Shown: positions 21,585 through 42,171, counted from the first letter of the stretch. The stretch is 64,000 nt of DNA from Plecoglossus altivelis (GCA_036571765.1 BROE01000007.1:4583150-4647149); one strand, 5' to 3'. The notes: generated by a model from the letters alone, not told the origin. Numbers and translations: made by a program.

Positions 21585-24500
21585 CAGTGTAAAAAGTTGG
21601 TTCTTACAAAAATCATTACCATTGTTTGACAGCCATGCAGAAATGGTTTTGCAATGCTTGTAAACAAAAACGTATCAATTTAACCAACGTCGTCCCAAAC
21701 ATTTGGTTTATTTACAAATTCAAGGGGTGGGGCAAAAGTATCAAACCTTAATCACAGCACAGAATTACCATAAAGGAAACAGACACTATCAAAAGATCTT
21801 TTATCAGTAAATTCATAATGTACCTCAAGGGTCAAGATTAATTTCAATTTTTATAAGTAGGTCTTTTTCAACATAATTGTGTTATTTGTATCCAAAATAA
21901 AATTTGAAACATAACTTAACCCTCTCATTTCACATTTGCAGTTTGACAGTCCCAATACAATAAGTAATTTTTATCAAATATATATTTATATATATTTATA
22001 TATATAGCACCACGATATTATGATGGAATATAATGGGGTAAATGACATACAAAAGACCCGTGTTAGTATTCAAAAGAAAATCCTAAAGCCCAACTCTACC
22101 GAGTACCTGCACGGAGCGGTCAACATCTGCCAAGGTCCTGTCACACCATTTTGTTTATATCCATCACGTCGTTCGCCGATCGACCAGACCAGTGCAGGAG
22201 GTTGACTAGAGTCTGCAAGTAGCACGATCTAAGACCATTACAGCAAAACAAGTGAAGCACAGGATCACCCACTACTATACACGCCCTCCCATTAATAGAA
22301 CAGTGCAACCAAACACCCGTCACGCCACCCGATATAAACACCACACTGGACACCAAACACTATCTGAAGGGGCGAGGTATTGAATATGAAGTTGGGCTTC
22401 AAGACGAATGGAAAGAGTATCTTGACGGAGAGGAGGGAAGCATCAGTCAAACGAAAGAAGAAAAATAATAAATTGCAGAGCTGATTGTGCATTAGGATCC
22501 ATTTGGGTTACGAGAAGATAGCAGCAAAGTTAGTCTACAAAAACAGTTGTCTTTTCCCCCCCACCACTGAAATATTTACTAAGGTATAACGTAGTTTGGT
22601 CAGTGAACTGATTGAGACGACCGTAAAATGCCTTGTTAATGCCTTACCCAGCGGTGTTTAGTAACATCGTGCACAATCTCGTTATTTTAAACTGTAAACC
22701 TTTCCCGTTTGCGAAGATTGTGAGACGTTGAATTTTATTGCTCGATGTGACGTACAACTGTAGCTTAATCCTTCCTTTGGAATAGGAAAGGTCATGTGTA
22801 ATTGCACATCGATGAGGAAAACAAATACACAACACGATGAACGATTCGTCACAGAAGTATAAAAATGCACACAATCATAGGATGACAGGGGATAGGCTAA
22901 ATGAAGAGGTCTATGTTGTCTGGAACGTTAGAAAGCAAAGCAATTATACCTTATAAAGTTTAACGCGCGGGAAAGAGCGGGAGACACATGAACACAAGCG
23001 GTCAAGTGATGGCAATCAAATAATAATGCTGAGAAATGGAAACATTGCCTGGTAAGACCTTATACTTTCTCGAGAAAAAAAAGGATACGCACGGTTTGAG
23101 TGATTTTATGTTACGTCACAGAGCAATTATTTTTCGGATTCAACTCTTTGAAACGCTCTTAATAAACCCGTCGGTTAAAAGTCTTAGAAAATGCAAATAC
23201 TTCCTGAGAATTTTATGGTGGACCATCCTGGTATAGAAACAGATCTGGGCCAATGACCGTCACTGAGTTTGTCTATTCATGCTGCATTCTATATAATAAA
23301 GTTCTTATACAGAGGGTCAACTTTAGGTTACGCTATAATCATTAAAGACCATCAACCACACCATCACCACAGTTACGCCACAGTACTGATAAATTAATTA
23401 TAGATTCGGTTATAGTACTTTGTGCATCCATCATATTGTAGGCTATCACTTTAAAACTTATGAACTCAAGGGTCTGAAAACGGCAATTACAGAACACACT
23501 ACTATTATTGCATAATATAATTCAAATCGAGAGGACTACCTCGGTTGTGCTGTGTTAGGTACACCGTCGTGTTCGGCGTCGCCTTCTCACGCGGAACAAG
23601 GAGCGGCCTCCGAGTCGTCTACATGGTTTACGCGGTAGTCTGAAGTCTCCAAAACGCATCGGGAGGTAGAGCAGAGATCAGTGGAGAACAACAAATGAAT
23701 TTAACAAAATAAAAAGGGCCATCATCGTAAGGAACATTGGGGTTGTCTAGGAAACAAGTTCTCTAGCGAGTCTCAGGTCACGGCCCTCATCGTGTCTGAC
23801 AAACAGAAGCCCCCCCTCCCCACGCACATTTTTACGCAAAAATAAATTGGTCACTGGGAACGAGATTAGGAAGTAGATGGGTTTTAACTAGTCTGCCAGC
23901 CAGTGTGCCGTGCTTGCGCTACCGTGACAGACCCCAGGGGGCAGAGATAGCTTGACGCTTTAACACCCGACACACGCTTCGTACTCCACGGCTCCGTTGA
24001 ACACTTCGACCAATTTTGCATCATCAAGACTTTGGAACCACCCAAACGAACCCCCCCCCCCCCCCCCCCAAACAACCCACCCCCCCACCCCAGTCAATGT
24101 CAACGAAATAAGTTAAATCAAATGTTTGCATATCTCAATGTGATGTCTACATCTACGTTTCGGTTCTTCCCCACCACCGCAGAGCAGGTGAGGGTTTGTC
24201 TAAGAGGTGAACTGGACCGCCGTTGCTGTAGTGCAGTCTGTGACAGTGTTAATCTACTCTCCGAACAATCCACTTCCATACCCGCGTTTTGGCTTCTTAC
24301 CAAGAGGCAGACTAGGTTAGACTATGCAGACCAGTTTCTCTAGTCTGAGTGGATACTAGGGTCCCAGTAAGGTTTGTGATTTATACAATATACTATTCAA
24401 CAGCCACTGTCTTCAACTTACAATCCTAAATATCTATATAGAGTTTATATATTTAGGTCACATACTATATGAATGTTCATACTTAACAACACAATCGAAC

Positions 24501-25017
24501 AAGAACACCACCCACACCCCTATCCGGCCATCACGGGGCATTTGAGAAGAAATAATCAGCGTTTAAGACATAAACAAGAGTCACTTTCATATAAAAGAAA
24601 ACAAAACAAAAAAAATCTACAAAAAACCCCCGTACAATATTAAAAAGGAAATCAACTCTGAGAAGTTCAAGTACTATTAACAAAGCAAGTCCACCTGGCA
24701 TGAAACGTTCCAAAAACAAAATCAGAATAGTAAGTGGAACAAACTGAAACTGAGATCCTGGCTCAGAAAAGTCTCTCACAGTTTGTACAGGTCTCTGGAC
24801 CCTAGAACCAGGGGAGGGAGGCTAAATGGAGAGGCAGGGCAGGGAGAGACCAGGGGCTGAGGCTGGATGGAGGGGGGAGGGGGACCAGGGGATCTAGGGA
24901 TGGAGAGGGTCTAGAAGGAGGTGTTGGGATGGTCAGGGAACTAGGAGATTCAGGGGGCTGGGAGTGGGGTACCACCACCACTACACCCCCCCTCCCCTCC
25001 CTCCCCCCCAGACTGGT
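21585..25017 (-). other. mbtd1: mbtd1 3' UTR (about 3.4 kb)
   Basis: No competing gene is seen between the mbtd1 stop and the distal poly(A) signal. The sequence is AT-rich, with a TATATTTATATA array at 21,978-22,005 and a C homopolymer at 24,051-24,069. Its AT-rich character differs sharply from the GA/CT-rich introns. Extent is inferred from the poly(A) signal only. Confidence 0.55.
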
Positions 25018-33239
<8,222 letters not shown>

Positions 33240-33260
<21 letters not shown>

Positions 33261-33460
33261 CAGCCCGTCATATAGATAGTGTACTTTCTTACTGGCTAAG
33301 CTTATCGTAGTAAAACCCTTTAAAAAGGGCCAAATATGTGTAAAAACTGAGCCTCAGTCCCAGAAATGGGTCCAAGCAGGATATCAACAAAATTACTCTC
33401 TGTACTACGCTTGCGTGAGCGTAACCCAGTTTAATGTGATTGGCCGGTCATGAACGGTCG
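33240..33460 (-). promoter_or_regulatory. mbtd1: mbtd1 5' end and promoter region
   Basis: The first coding exon ends at 33,240 with TTG|GTGAGT. Upstream on the minus strand a GGCCAATCACATT motif (CCAAT box, about 33,437-33,447) lies about 180 bases from the ATG. No TATA box is seen. The next poly(A) signal upstream (tdrkh) is only about 230 bases further on. Confidence 0.5.
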
Positions 33461-33692
33461 TCACCGACAGATGGAGGAAACAAAACAGTGGGCATCCCAT
33501 AATGAATTACTCTCCCTCGTTCAGTGATTTCATCACGATCAATGATGAAATCAAGACTGTTGAAGTTTCGGTCTCAGCACATGGTCATGTTTGATAAGCG
33601 ACCGTTTCCATTTCACAGAGATGTTGAGCGCAATGTATCGGGTTATGGCTAAATGAAACGAAATAAGCCCGATATAAACGTAACATTATATC

Positions 33693-33698
33693 TTTATT
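33693..33698 (-). terminator. tdrkh: tdrkh poly(A) signal (AATAAA on minus)
   Basis: TTTATT on plus, about 810 bases downstream of the tdrkh stop codon, in AT-rich sequence that contrasts with the GC-rich exon region. This predicts a 3' UTR of roughly 0.8 kb. Confidence 0.6.
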
Positions 33699-34506
33699 TG
33701 TAAATGCACAATGCAATGATATGTCTGTATACATGCAGCGCTGGACAATTTATTGCACCGCTGATATCTCTAAATATATTTATGCAGTTCAGCGAATATA
33801 ATTTATTTTTTGTTGAAAACATTCATTTCCTCTTTCAGAACAAAACATTCACCCTCATAACGTCTTACAACTTAAGCAGCATCTGAAGCACACGCGACCT
33901 TAAATTATTCACAAATAGAAAAACGTAACATGAAAACTCAAAACGCCACTTGCCAAGGTGGCGTTTCAATGTCCAACGCCTCATATCACAGTGCTTTGAA
34001 CAATCAATCAATAATACTGGAATTCGGTTTGTGGTACCTCTCCTAAGCACAACTTAGTTTCAACATATGACGATATACACGTGATAGAAGGCAAACGAGG
34101 CAGCATCAAGCAGCAACAGAACAGCATGAACAAAAGTGAGGAACAGAAGGGTTGAATCCTGCCCTATTTCAGGGACAGGAGACGATAACAACAGTACGAA
34201 ACGAAAATTGGCTGGAAGAATGATCTGCTGAACGCACAGTCAAGTAGTAAGGCTTCCTGATGAAGGGCTTTGGTGGGGGTGGTCGGTTTGGAGTCGGGGG
34301 AGGTTTAAAGGGGGCGTGTGGGGGGGGGGGGGGGTCTGCTTCTTCAGAGATTACAACAGAGGAGACGGTCAGTTCAGTATTCTGGAAGCCAGAGAGAAGA
34401 CAGAAACACAACAAAGTTCAGTGCTCGCTCGTCTTATTGTTTGTATCGACCCGTGAGGGTATGTTTGGACGAGGGGAGCCGTGGACGACCTTGGCGTCTT
34501 TTGGTC

Positions 34507-36524
34507 TCACGTCAACTCGTCCTCTATGACGTCATCGACACTTCCTGAGATCGACGCGACTTCTGGAAGAGAGAGGCAGGAATTAGTGAGGATGGGACAT
34601 GACATGACACGCACACAAACGCACGCTAGCGACCTGGAGATGAGAACAGCAGGGGGGAGGGGATTCAGCATGCTCCCTGGGTGACTTTCCCCCACCACAT
34701 AGAGAAGTGAAGCAGACTTTCAGATGTTTAGTGCCCCTCTTGCTTGGTGACATGTGCCAGTCTGTTGAGGCGAGTGGTGCAGAGTGCAAAGCCCCTCCCT
34801 GGGTGTGACGCGTGTCTTTGCCCCCCCCGCTGAACCTCCTGTTTACCTCCCTCAGGGCTGGACTCAGGACGTTTATCACCTCTCCAGCTCCTCTCCCCCC
34901 CTGGGACTTCCTGGCAGTCTGGTGTCCCAGTTCATCTTCCTGTCTGGTGGGCTGTGCCCTCCTCCTCTTTCTGCTCTCATCGTTCCCCTCACCCCTCCTC
35001 TCTCTGGAAGCTCCCTCTGGCAACTCCGTAGTCCTGATGTAGATGACATCGCTGCTGCTGCTCATGCTGCCGACGCTACGGCTGCTGCCTCCACTCAGCT
35101 CCTCCGCACCCCAACCTCCACCTCCCCTCCCCAGACCACAGAGCTCCTGGCTGGGAGAGGAGGAGGACTGAGAATCAACGCTGATGACTCCTTCGCTGCT
35201 GGAGCTCCGCCCCGTACTGCTACTCTGGTCCACAAGCCCCGCCCCCGAGGACCAACGGGAGAGGGAAGAGCTGTGCTCGGAACTGGTACGCTCCAGGAAG
35301 ACGTCGTCGCTGAGCGTAAAAGACACCATCGACGAGGTTGACTTCCTCAGACCGGACCAGGAAGTGGAGGCAGAGGGGGAAGAGGTGGATGAGGCAGAGG
35401 GAGAGAGAGAAGAGGGAGAGAGAGAGGAGGCAGACGGAGAGAGAGAGGAGGTAGACGGAGAGAGAGAGGAGGCAGACGGAGAGAGAAAGGAGGCAGACGG
35501 AGAGAGAAAGGAGGCGGAGGTGGAAGAGGAGGACTCCAAGGAGGATAAGAGGGAGACGGGAGGCGTGTACGTGAGGCTGAGAACAGGCTCCGACACCGCG
35601 TACAGACTGGGGGTCTGGTTGAACGTGCGGCAGCGCGGGTCCGGGGCCCTCTGATCCGGGGACAGGGACTGAGGCTGGGGCCTGGGAGTCTCCACCACGA
35701 AGGAGGCCGGCCCCAGCAGGGCCTGGGGGGCCGGGGTGGAGTGGAAGAAGCTGTGGCCGAGCCCTGGGGAGGGGCTGTTGGCCACGTCAGCCCGCTGCAG
35801 CTCTGGGGAGCGCTGGGATGAGAATGACGATGGAGTCTGCAGCCCAGACACCCTCTCTCCACCCTGGTTGGGTGTAGCTTGATACAGACCAAGCCACCCC
35901 CACCCCAATAAAGATTTGTTATGCAGGGACAGCAGCAAAGATATCAGAGGACTTGATATCTTTTGTGCCTTATCGAGTGGGCCATAACAAATAAAAAGGT
36001 TACTTGTCAAGCGCAATAGAGATGAGAGGGGGGAAGACAAATCAACACCATCTCTGAGTTCAGTGTTTACGCGTAAGAAGGAGTGGTTTCATTTCTTCCC
36101 TGTGTGCAATTTGACAAGTAGAAAACAGATGAGCGAAACAGATCCATCTCACCTGATAGGCTGATACAGGACAGGCTGAGCTCGGATGTTGCTCCTGTAA
36201 CGTCGTCCTGGTAACGGGGAGAGACAGTTAAGACACGTGACCAGTTTTAAGTTTGAATTTCTTCCCTCCGGCTAATGAAGGCGAATGCTAACTAAAGATG
36301 ATAACATGGTATGAAAAACATGGTCAGACGTCATTCATCTACTGAAGTTCTCCTGACAGGAATTGACCAGAGACTATAAAGGATGCTGCTGCCCCCCCTC
36401 TCCCCCCCCTCACCAGCATCCTCTGTAGAGAGCCAACATCATCACTGTCACCATGCCCATTCCCCGTATCCTGGCAACGCACAGCGTGGCCCAGTGCAAT
36501 TAGCTGCTCCCCTAGGTCCACAGC

Positions 36525-36575
<51 letters not shown>

Positions 36576-39350
36576 CACAGATGACAGACAAGTCATAATT
36601 ACAGACACATGTAAATGTAAGGGGTTTAAATCAGAATAAACCCCCAAAATTACAAATGCTGAATCATATGATAGACTTGTCATCAAACCCCCCCCCCAAC
36701 CACACACACACACAACACACACCTTGCCGTTGCTTTTGTCGTAGAGCTTGACGCTGGGCCAGGAGGACACCTCAGAGTGCGAGTAGCTGCACAGTTTGGC
36801 CAGCAGGGGTCTCCACTCTGCACAGTAGGTGAGCCGGTCAAAGTCATCCATGGCTGCCTCGCTCCACACCTCACCTGCACAACAGGGTTACAGGGGTTAC
36901 AACCTGTGATCTAAGGGACATCACAGGTTGCCCTCGTACCTACACACACACACACACACACACACACACTTTACCTGCTGGACTGACTTCTGCTAAGCTG
37001 CACTCTATGGCTTGGAATGGTAGACTGAGGAAATCGCTCCTAAGACAGCAGAGAAGGACATGTCAATCATGACTCCTGTTACATCCCTGGCTGGATACAT
37101 CCTCCTGGTCTGAACCCCTGTAACATCTTGAAGCCCTGACCCCTCCCCCTCAGCCACGCCTTGACCTCTGACCTCATGCTGCGGAGGCTGTCGCGGGGCA
37201 GCTCCCCGTTGTCTCCGTAGTCCACGTAGTAGAGGTCCACCAGGCCGGGCGCCCCGCCCAGCACCCCCAGCACCCGCGCCCGGTTCCAGGTGCCGTGGTC
37301 CCGGTACGGAGCCGCCACGATGTCCCCCACCACCAGGGCCTCCACACGCTGCTCCTAGAGGGAGGGGAGGGAGGGAGGGGGAGTTAGGCTCCAGGGGGAC
37401 GATGCGATCTTCACCCAGCTAGCCATGACACGTCCATCCTTCCTCATTCATCTCTACCATGCCTTCCTTCTTCTACCTGTTCTCTCTGTTGAGCCTGGAT
37501 CGACCAATAAATAGAAAAGACAGCCCACAAGCACACACATAAAACCAGTAGCGGTTTCCACGGTGACCAGACTCACGGGCATCATCCCGTTGCTGTAGTA
37601 ACGGCTCATCTCCTGGGTGAGCTTGTCGAGCTGCAGGGAGCGCACCCCCAGAATCTGGATCCAGAAGTGGTGGGGGTTCTCACTGGCAGACACGTACACC
37701 TCCAGGTGCTCGTCCGGCTGGAAGCTCAGGTCAGGGCTGGGGACTGCACAGGAAGTGGGACAGGAAGTAAAGGGAAATGAGGCAGGAAGTGAGACAGGAA
37801 ATGCACTAGGCAGGAAATAGAAAACATGACCGTAAAATATACAGGACATAAGACAAGAAATAGAAACAGACGGTAAATAAGACAGGAAAATAGAAGTGAA
37901 AGACAGAAAAGATCTGAAAAATGGCCTCATAGTTCCTAGTACAGGAAAGGACACGGGCATAGATCACTGTAATAAGTCTACTAACACTCTCTACAAGAGC
38001 CTGATCAAGTCTGGTATCTTACTTTCAAACTTGGACACTTCAGAGAGGGAATCAGGTGAGATGACATCCTCCTCTTCCTCATGTCTCGCGTCACCGTTCA
38101 AGGTTTTACACTCCATATCTCCCGCCCCCACCAGCTCTCCTGTCAGCCCATTGGTCAGAACAAGCACCTCCCCCTGAACAGGGCATGGAGCCTCATCGGT
38201 TGGATTGGGAGGGGGCTTAGCCTCGGTAACCTCCGGGTCATGGGGTCGTCTCTTCTGGCGCCGGGTGGACGCTTGGAAGATTCTCATCCTCACTGTTTGG
38301 TCCTCCAGAACCTTCTCCTGGATGATTTCCTGTAAGACATGTTGACACAGCACATCTTTAGCTGTGTGAGCTGAAGGAAGGTATGGAACTACACTTCCAA
38401 CAAGGCGGTGAGAATGTGGGCGTGGCCTCCGCCCTCACCTTGGCCTGCTTGACCTCCTGGCGGCTCCCTGCAATGGTCACCTTGCCTTTCTCCTCCAGGC
38501 TCCGCCCCCTCTCCCGAGGACAGTCTACTTTGGCGCCCGTTGTCCTGGTGATGAACTTTAGTGTCTCGCCGCCTCGACCTGGCAACACAAAAGTGCGTCA
38601 CTTAAAGGCTGAATTTACACACACACACACACACACACACATCTTACATGTGAAACAGAGAGACTGTAAGTGCAATGGATAAGTCTCACTCACCTATGAT
38701 GCGCCCGAAGGCAGAGTAGGGGACCTCCATGACGTGGCAGGTGGGCTCACAGTCACTGGCCAGCTTATCCACAGCACACTTGGCCCGCAGCACCTGCTCT
38801 GCAGAGCCCCGCAGCTGCAGACACACAGCCTGCTGGGGGCCGGGGTCGCCCCCCTCTGACTGCAGCCTGACCTGGGCTCCCGACTGCTGACTCACCTGGG
38901 AGGGATGGGGGGATTGAGAGACAGAGAGTCACGATGGGTCTATGAAATGATGAGTGATCCAAATACAATGCAGCTTCACTACCTGACAAGAACACCTGAC
39001 TTAACCTGCGGGGTACAAGGGCCCTGTGTGTGTGTGCGCGCATGTGGTACCTGAGTGAGTGTGTGTGTGTGCACATGTGGTACCTTTGTGAGTGTGTGTG
39101 TGTGTGTGCACATGTGGTACCTGAGTGAGTGTGTGTGTGTGCACATGTGGTACCTTTGTGAGTGTGTGTGTGTGTGTGCACATGTGGTACCTGTGTGAGT
39201 GTGTGTGTGTGCCCATGTGGTACCCGTGCATGTGTGTGTGTGTTACAGCAGCACTCACCAGGTCCAGGAAGCCAGCCTGGTATCTGGAGATGTTCCGGTA
39301 CACCTCCAACGGTACAGTCATCCTGGAACTCTCTAGGTCTGCCAGCTCAG

Positions 39351-39431
<81 letters not shown>

Positions 39432-39848
39432 CACGCACACGCACACGCACGCACACGTCAGGAGTTTGGTTTGGGTGTGTGAGGTAGTAGGAAGGAATGA
39501 TGCAGGGGAATGGAAGAAAGAATAGAGGAAGGTGGAAGATTGGAGAGAGAGGAGGTGGGAAGGTAGGAAGGATGTAGGGAAGTAGAAAAGGAAGGAGGGA
39601 AGGGGAGTCAGAGAGAAAAGAGGGAGGTAGGAGAGGTGTGGGCAGCAGGAGAGGGAAAGACAGGGAAGGTGATGGAGAGAGAGGTAGGACTCACGGGGGT
39701 TGCTGCTGACTGAGCGATAGACGATGTATCCCAGCGTGGCGGCGCCCACCGACAGCCCTGCCGCCAGAGCCGCCATCTTGCCTGCGCTGAGCGTGCCTTT
39801 AGACCCTGCCTCCATCACGCTGGCCAGGGGGACACTCCACCTAGCCAT
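34507..39848 (-). CDS. tdrkh: Tudor and KH domain-containing protein (TDRKH)
   Basis: A scaffold of the germline piRNA pathway. Family members sit on the mitochondrial outer membrane through an N-terminal helix and bind PIWI proteins by the Tudor domain. Twelve canonical exons join in frame to 560 residues, against about 561 in human: 39,695-39,848; 39,259-39,350; 38,694-38,895; 38,439-38,578; 38,023-38,329; 37,577-37,743; 37,173-37,354; 36,975-37,039; 36,723-36,874; 36,414-36,524; 36,153-36,207; 34,507-34,562. Visible parts are an N-terminal hydrophobic helix (about 26-44), KH1 (about 63-130), KH2 with intact GRIIGRGGETLK (about 137-195), and an extended Tudor domain (about 305-490) with DLYYVDYGDNGE and RSDFLSLPFQAIECSLA. 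The C-terminus LSCISLS-EVASISGS...EDELT resembles the human end. KH1 lacks its GxxG loop. Either of two in-frame ATGs (39,848 or 39,815) could start it. AKAP1 was considered, but it has one KH domain and a different N-terminus. Confidence 0.93.
34993..35802 (-). CDS. tdrkh: Candidate serine-rich cassette exon of tdrkh (270 codons)
   Basis: Inside the last tdrkh intron the minus strand stays open for nearly 1.5 kb. An acceptor (CGCTCCCCAG|AGCTG) at 35,802 and a strong donor (GGAGG|GGTGAGG, cut after 34,993) bound exactly 810 bases. Entry and exit are both phase 1, so it can be included or skipped without disturbing the conserved C-terminus. It would insert 270 residues between LSLS and EVASISG: Ser/Pro-rich with a 7-residue (LSPSASS) repeat, then stretches such as MVSFTLSDDVFLERTSSEH and SDVIYIRTTELPEG that look less compositional. 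No domain is recognised, and I know of no such segment in mammalian TDRKH. It could still be a chance open frame in GA-rich intron sequence. Confidence 0.45.
35395..35522. repeat. 21-bp minisatellite inside the tdrkh serine-rich ORF
   Basis: About six imperfect copies of GAGGCAGACGGAGAGAGAGA(G). The 21-base period equals seven codons, so the minus strand encodes LSPSASS-type repeats without shifting frame. Confidence 0.85.
36529..36575. repeat. GA microsatellite
   Basis: A pure GA run ending six bases before the acceptor of a tdrkh exon. On the gene strand it is a CT run that serves as the polypyrimidine tract. Confidence 0.95.
39030..39245. repeat. ~41-bp GT-rich minisatellite in a tdrkh intron
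   Basis: Five or six copies of GTGTGTGTGCACATGTGGTAC followed by CTGAGTGAGT or CTTTGTGAGT. The unit includes GCACATGTG, which is close to self-complementary. Confidence 0.9.
39352..39450. repeat. CA microsatellite at a tdrkh splice acceptor
   Basis: About 36 CA units, becoming CACG-rich at the right. On the gene strand the GT run ends directly in the TGTAG acceptor of the KH1 exon at 39,350. Confidence 0.95.
39500..39690. repeat. Purine-rich low-complexity tract in tdrkh intron 1
   Basis: Degenerate GGAAGG/GAGAG units on plus, downstream of the first coding exon. Confidence 0.7.
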
Positions 39849-41858
39849 GCAGGTACAGGTGGAGATCACCACACCCGAGTTAACATGGGTGGCAAATCTA
39901 CCTGCTTCTGTGGTTCTGACCAGCAGAGGGTGCTATTGCTGCACAGCTCCTTAGACAAGCACAACTGACAGTATACCTTGTGATCAAATCTGACACTCAA
40001 CATACTTTCAGCAGCCCCGTCCATGAAATTTAAGAGGATATTAGCGGGAGCAGAGTCTATATGAACTATACTGCAGTTCTTTCCTGTCGACATTAGTGAG
40101 TTAAATTGCTCTTTTAAAGCTACTACAGTTAATACTATTTCACATACGTACTAAAATGCTGTTGCTGGGAGAGACAGCAAAAGCCCATGCAGTGACGACA
40201 TAAGCACACTAGACAGTCTTAGCTAATCACACACAGGGAATTTGAATGACTTTAACACAACTAAAACCAAACAAATTCTCTATCGAAAGCTCTTCATCTG
40301 CCATCAGATCCTGGCTGATGTAGGCTAGACCACAGCACAATTTACACTCACGTACCAAGTGCCATTAAGTTTTCACGCACACACTCCAAATTAGCGAGTG
40401 TGCCATGTCGTAGGCCTTCACACACACACACGTTAACACACACTCAAAAGTAGCCAAGGCGTTAATTAATAAGCACACATACACACAGTGTGTGTCAACA
40501 CGCGTGTGAAAGGTCTTCGCAGCATCCCAGATCGGGTGCGCTATGCAGAAGCCGGAAGCGACACACAATAACCTCCACGGCCGTTGGATCCTCTCCAGTT
40601 CCTCCACTGAAGTCTTGAAAGATTACAAATCTACACGATACTTTTACTGGGCTTTTAGGGAACTCTATGAACGGAAGTCGTAAGATGAGCGTACTGGAGG
40701 TTAACCAACGACCGTGGCGGTGCCGGCGCCCAGGTGGGGTTAAAGCCAGCTTGCCGAGATGGGTGGCACACAACATGCAGACGTGTTTCTCACTGGGAGA
40801 GGAGGGAGCGGGGACTGTAGTTGAGAAACACTTGAGATTTTGAGATGCCCACTTCCATCCTGGAGCTGAAAAACGGAACGGACGCACCGCCCTCCTCCTA
40901 GAATTTGGTCGCACTTTACGGTCTGTCAACTCCCGAAGGCGAGGAAGTCATACGTGACAGACAACAAGTGAAAAAGAATTCCACAAAACAAGCCAGCGAA
41001 GTTACCATTAGTCTCCTTTCAAGACGTCCCATCACAGACAATTGTACCCGATCCGCAAGCATATAACATACATTGAAGCACATGATTTAAAACATGAACT
41101 GATTCAATCGCTAAACCGACACAGCCTGAGCGCTCAATGCATACCATAGTACGTTTGCATGTTAGTCGCTAGTTTCACTTCTAAATGAGTCTAAATGTCA
41201 CCCAGTCCAGGCCTATGATCCAGATATGTCTGTAGTCTGTGTCGTTGCCAGCGGCTGTCGTATTGTACTACCCTGCAATGCAATGTCACTTTGAATCGCT
41301 AAATGATTCGCCTACCGCGTTTGTATTTTTTATTTTAAACGGCGCCTTCTACTTCAATGTGGCGTCTTTCAGACCGCAGGTTTCAAATTGCATGATGTCC
41401 TGCATTCTGACAGTAAGACCGGCCTGGGAAAGGGCATTCTAACAGGGGCACCGCAAAAGATCAAGTTAGCTTAGCATGGATTGAACGACTTGCTCACGAC
41501 ACAGACTACCTCTAGCTATTCCAACAAGAACTAGCATGCCGGATACCGTTAGATGCCACGCTAGAAGGCATCAGAGAAAGCGCTGAGCACTCAGCATCCA
41601 AACCTTTTGGTATATCGATGCCATCGGCCCACAGTTTACTGTCAACTGTCACCGGTATTTTAATATGGCAACACTTTCTTAGCCAGCTAGCTAGCAAGAT
41701 CGATATATTTAGCTAGCTGAATTTTGCCCTGTTACTTAGACAGAACCTGAGCGTGTACTAGGTATTGCATTTCTAGATATACGTGTTAGTTAACGTCAAG
41801 GTCAAATGTGATTTGCGCTGCAAAAAGATTTTGTTCTGGAAATGTCCATGACACTTAC

Positions 41859-42010
41859 AAGCACACCTTTCCTCTCCTTCGTTCGCTTTCTGCAGCCCAG
41901 TAGCGTACCAACTTCTCTCCGCACCTGCGTGGACGGGCGCGCACGTTTTAGTAAACCAGGATACGCCGAAGCGGTGAGGTGAGGCTGTGTCCAAAATATG
42001 TAAGCCTAGG
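41859..42010 (-). promoter_or_regulatory. tdrkh: Probable tdrkh promoter and untranslated first exon
   Basis: On the minus strand a GC-rich segment (around 41,930-41,990) leads into a stretch ending in GTGTGCTT|GTAAGTG at 41,859, a good donor. The first coding exon lies 2 kb further on and has no convincing upstream promoter of its own. No TATA box is obvious. The placement is an inference from the splice donor, base composition and the nearby tmem94 poly(A) signals (from about 42,150). Confidence 0.35.
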
Positions 42011-42147
42011 TCTTCCCTGGGTATGCTTGCTATTGAAGCCAGGGTAACATGGGTGGGCAGGGCGGAGTTAAGAAGACATCCCTCTCGGATTCCGTGGAAC
42101 ATTTACTATGACCCATTTGATAAATAATATAAACACAAATAAATGCC

Positions 42148-42171
42148 TTTATTTAAGAGAGAATATTTATT
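42148..42171 (-). terminator. tmem94: Two tmem94 poly(A) signals (AATAAA on minus)
   Basis: TTTATT occurs at 42,148-42,153 and 42,166-42,171, both AATAAA for the minus strand. They are followed by the probable tdrkh promoter within about 150-250 bases. Confidence 0.6.

Noticed and set aside
34784..35654. Plus-strand frames opposite the tdrkh serine-rich block (Glu/Arg-rich)
   Set aside because: They are the antisense of the GA/CT-rich minisatellite. No start context or homology is seen.
35347..35892. A Pro/Leu-rich frame overlapping the serine-rich tdrkh ORF
   Set aside because: It is the other minus-strand frame of the same repeat, and its phase does not connect to the flanking tdrkh exons with the same C-terminus.
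34583..36040. Treating the full 485-codon serine-rich frame as one protein with its own start
   Set aside because: Its left part runs past a good splice donor into G-rich intron sequence and its right part lies upstream of a fitting acceptor. Only the 810-base core has exon-like boundaries.
36153..39848. AKAP1 as the identity of the KH/Tudor gene
   Set aside because: AKAP1 has a single KH domain and a different N-terminus. The two KH domains, GRIIGRGGET core, Tudor sequence and total length fit TDRKH.
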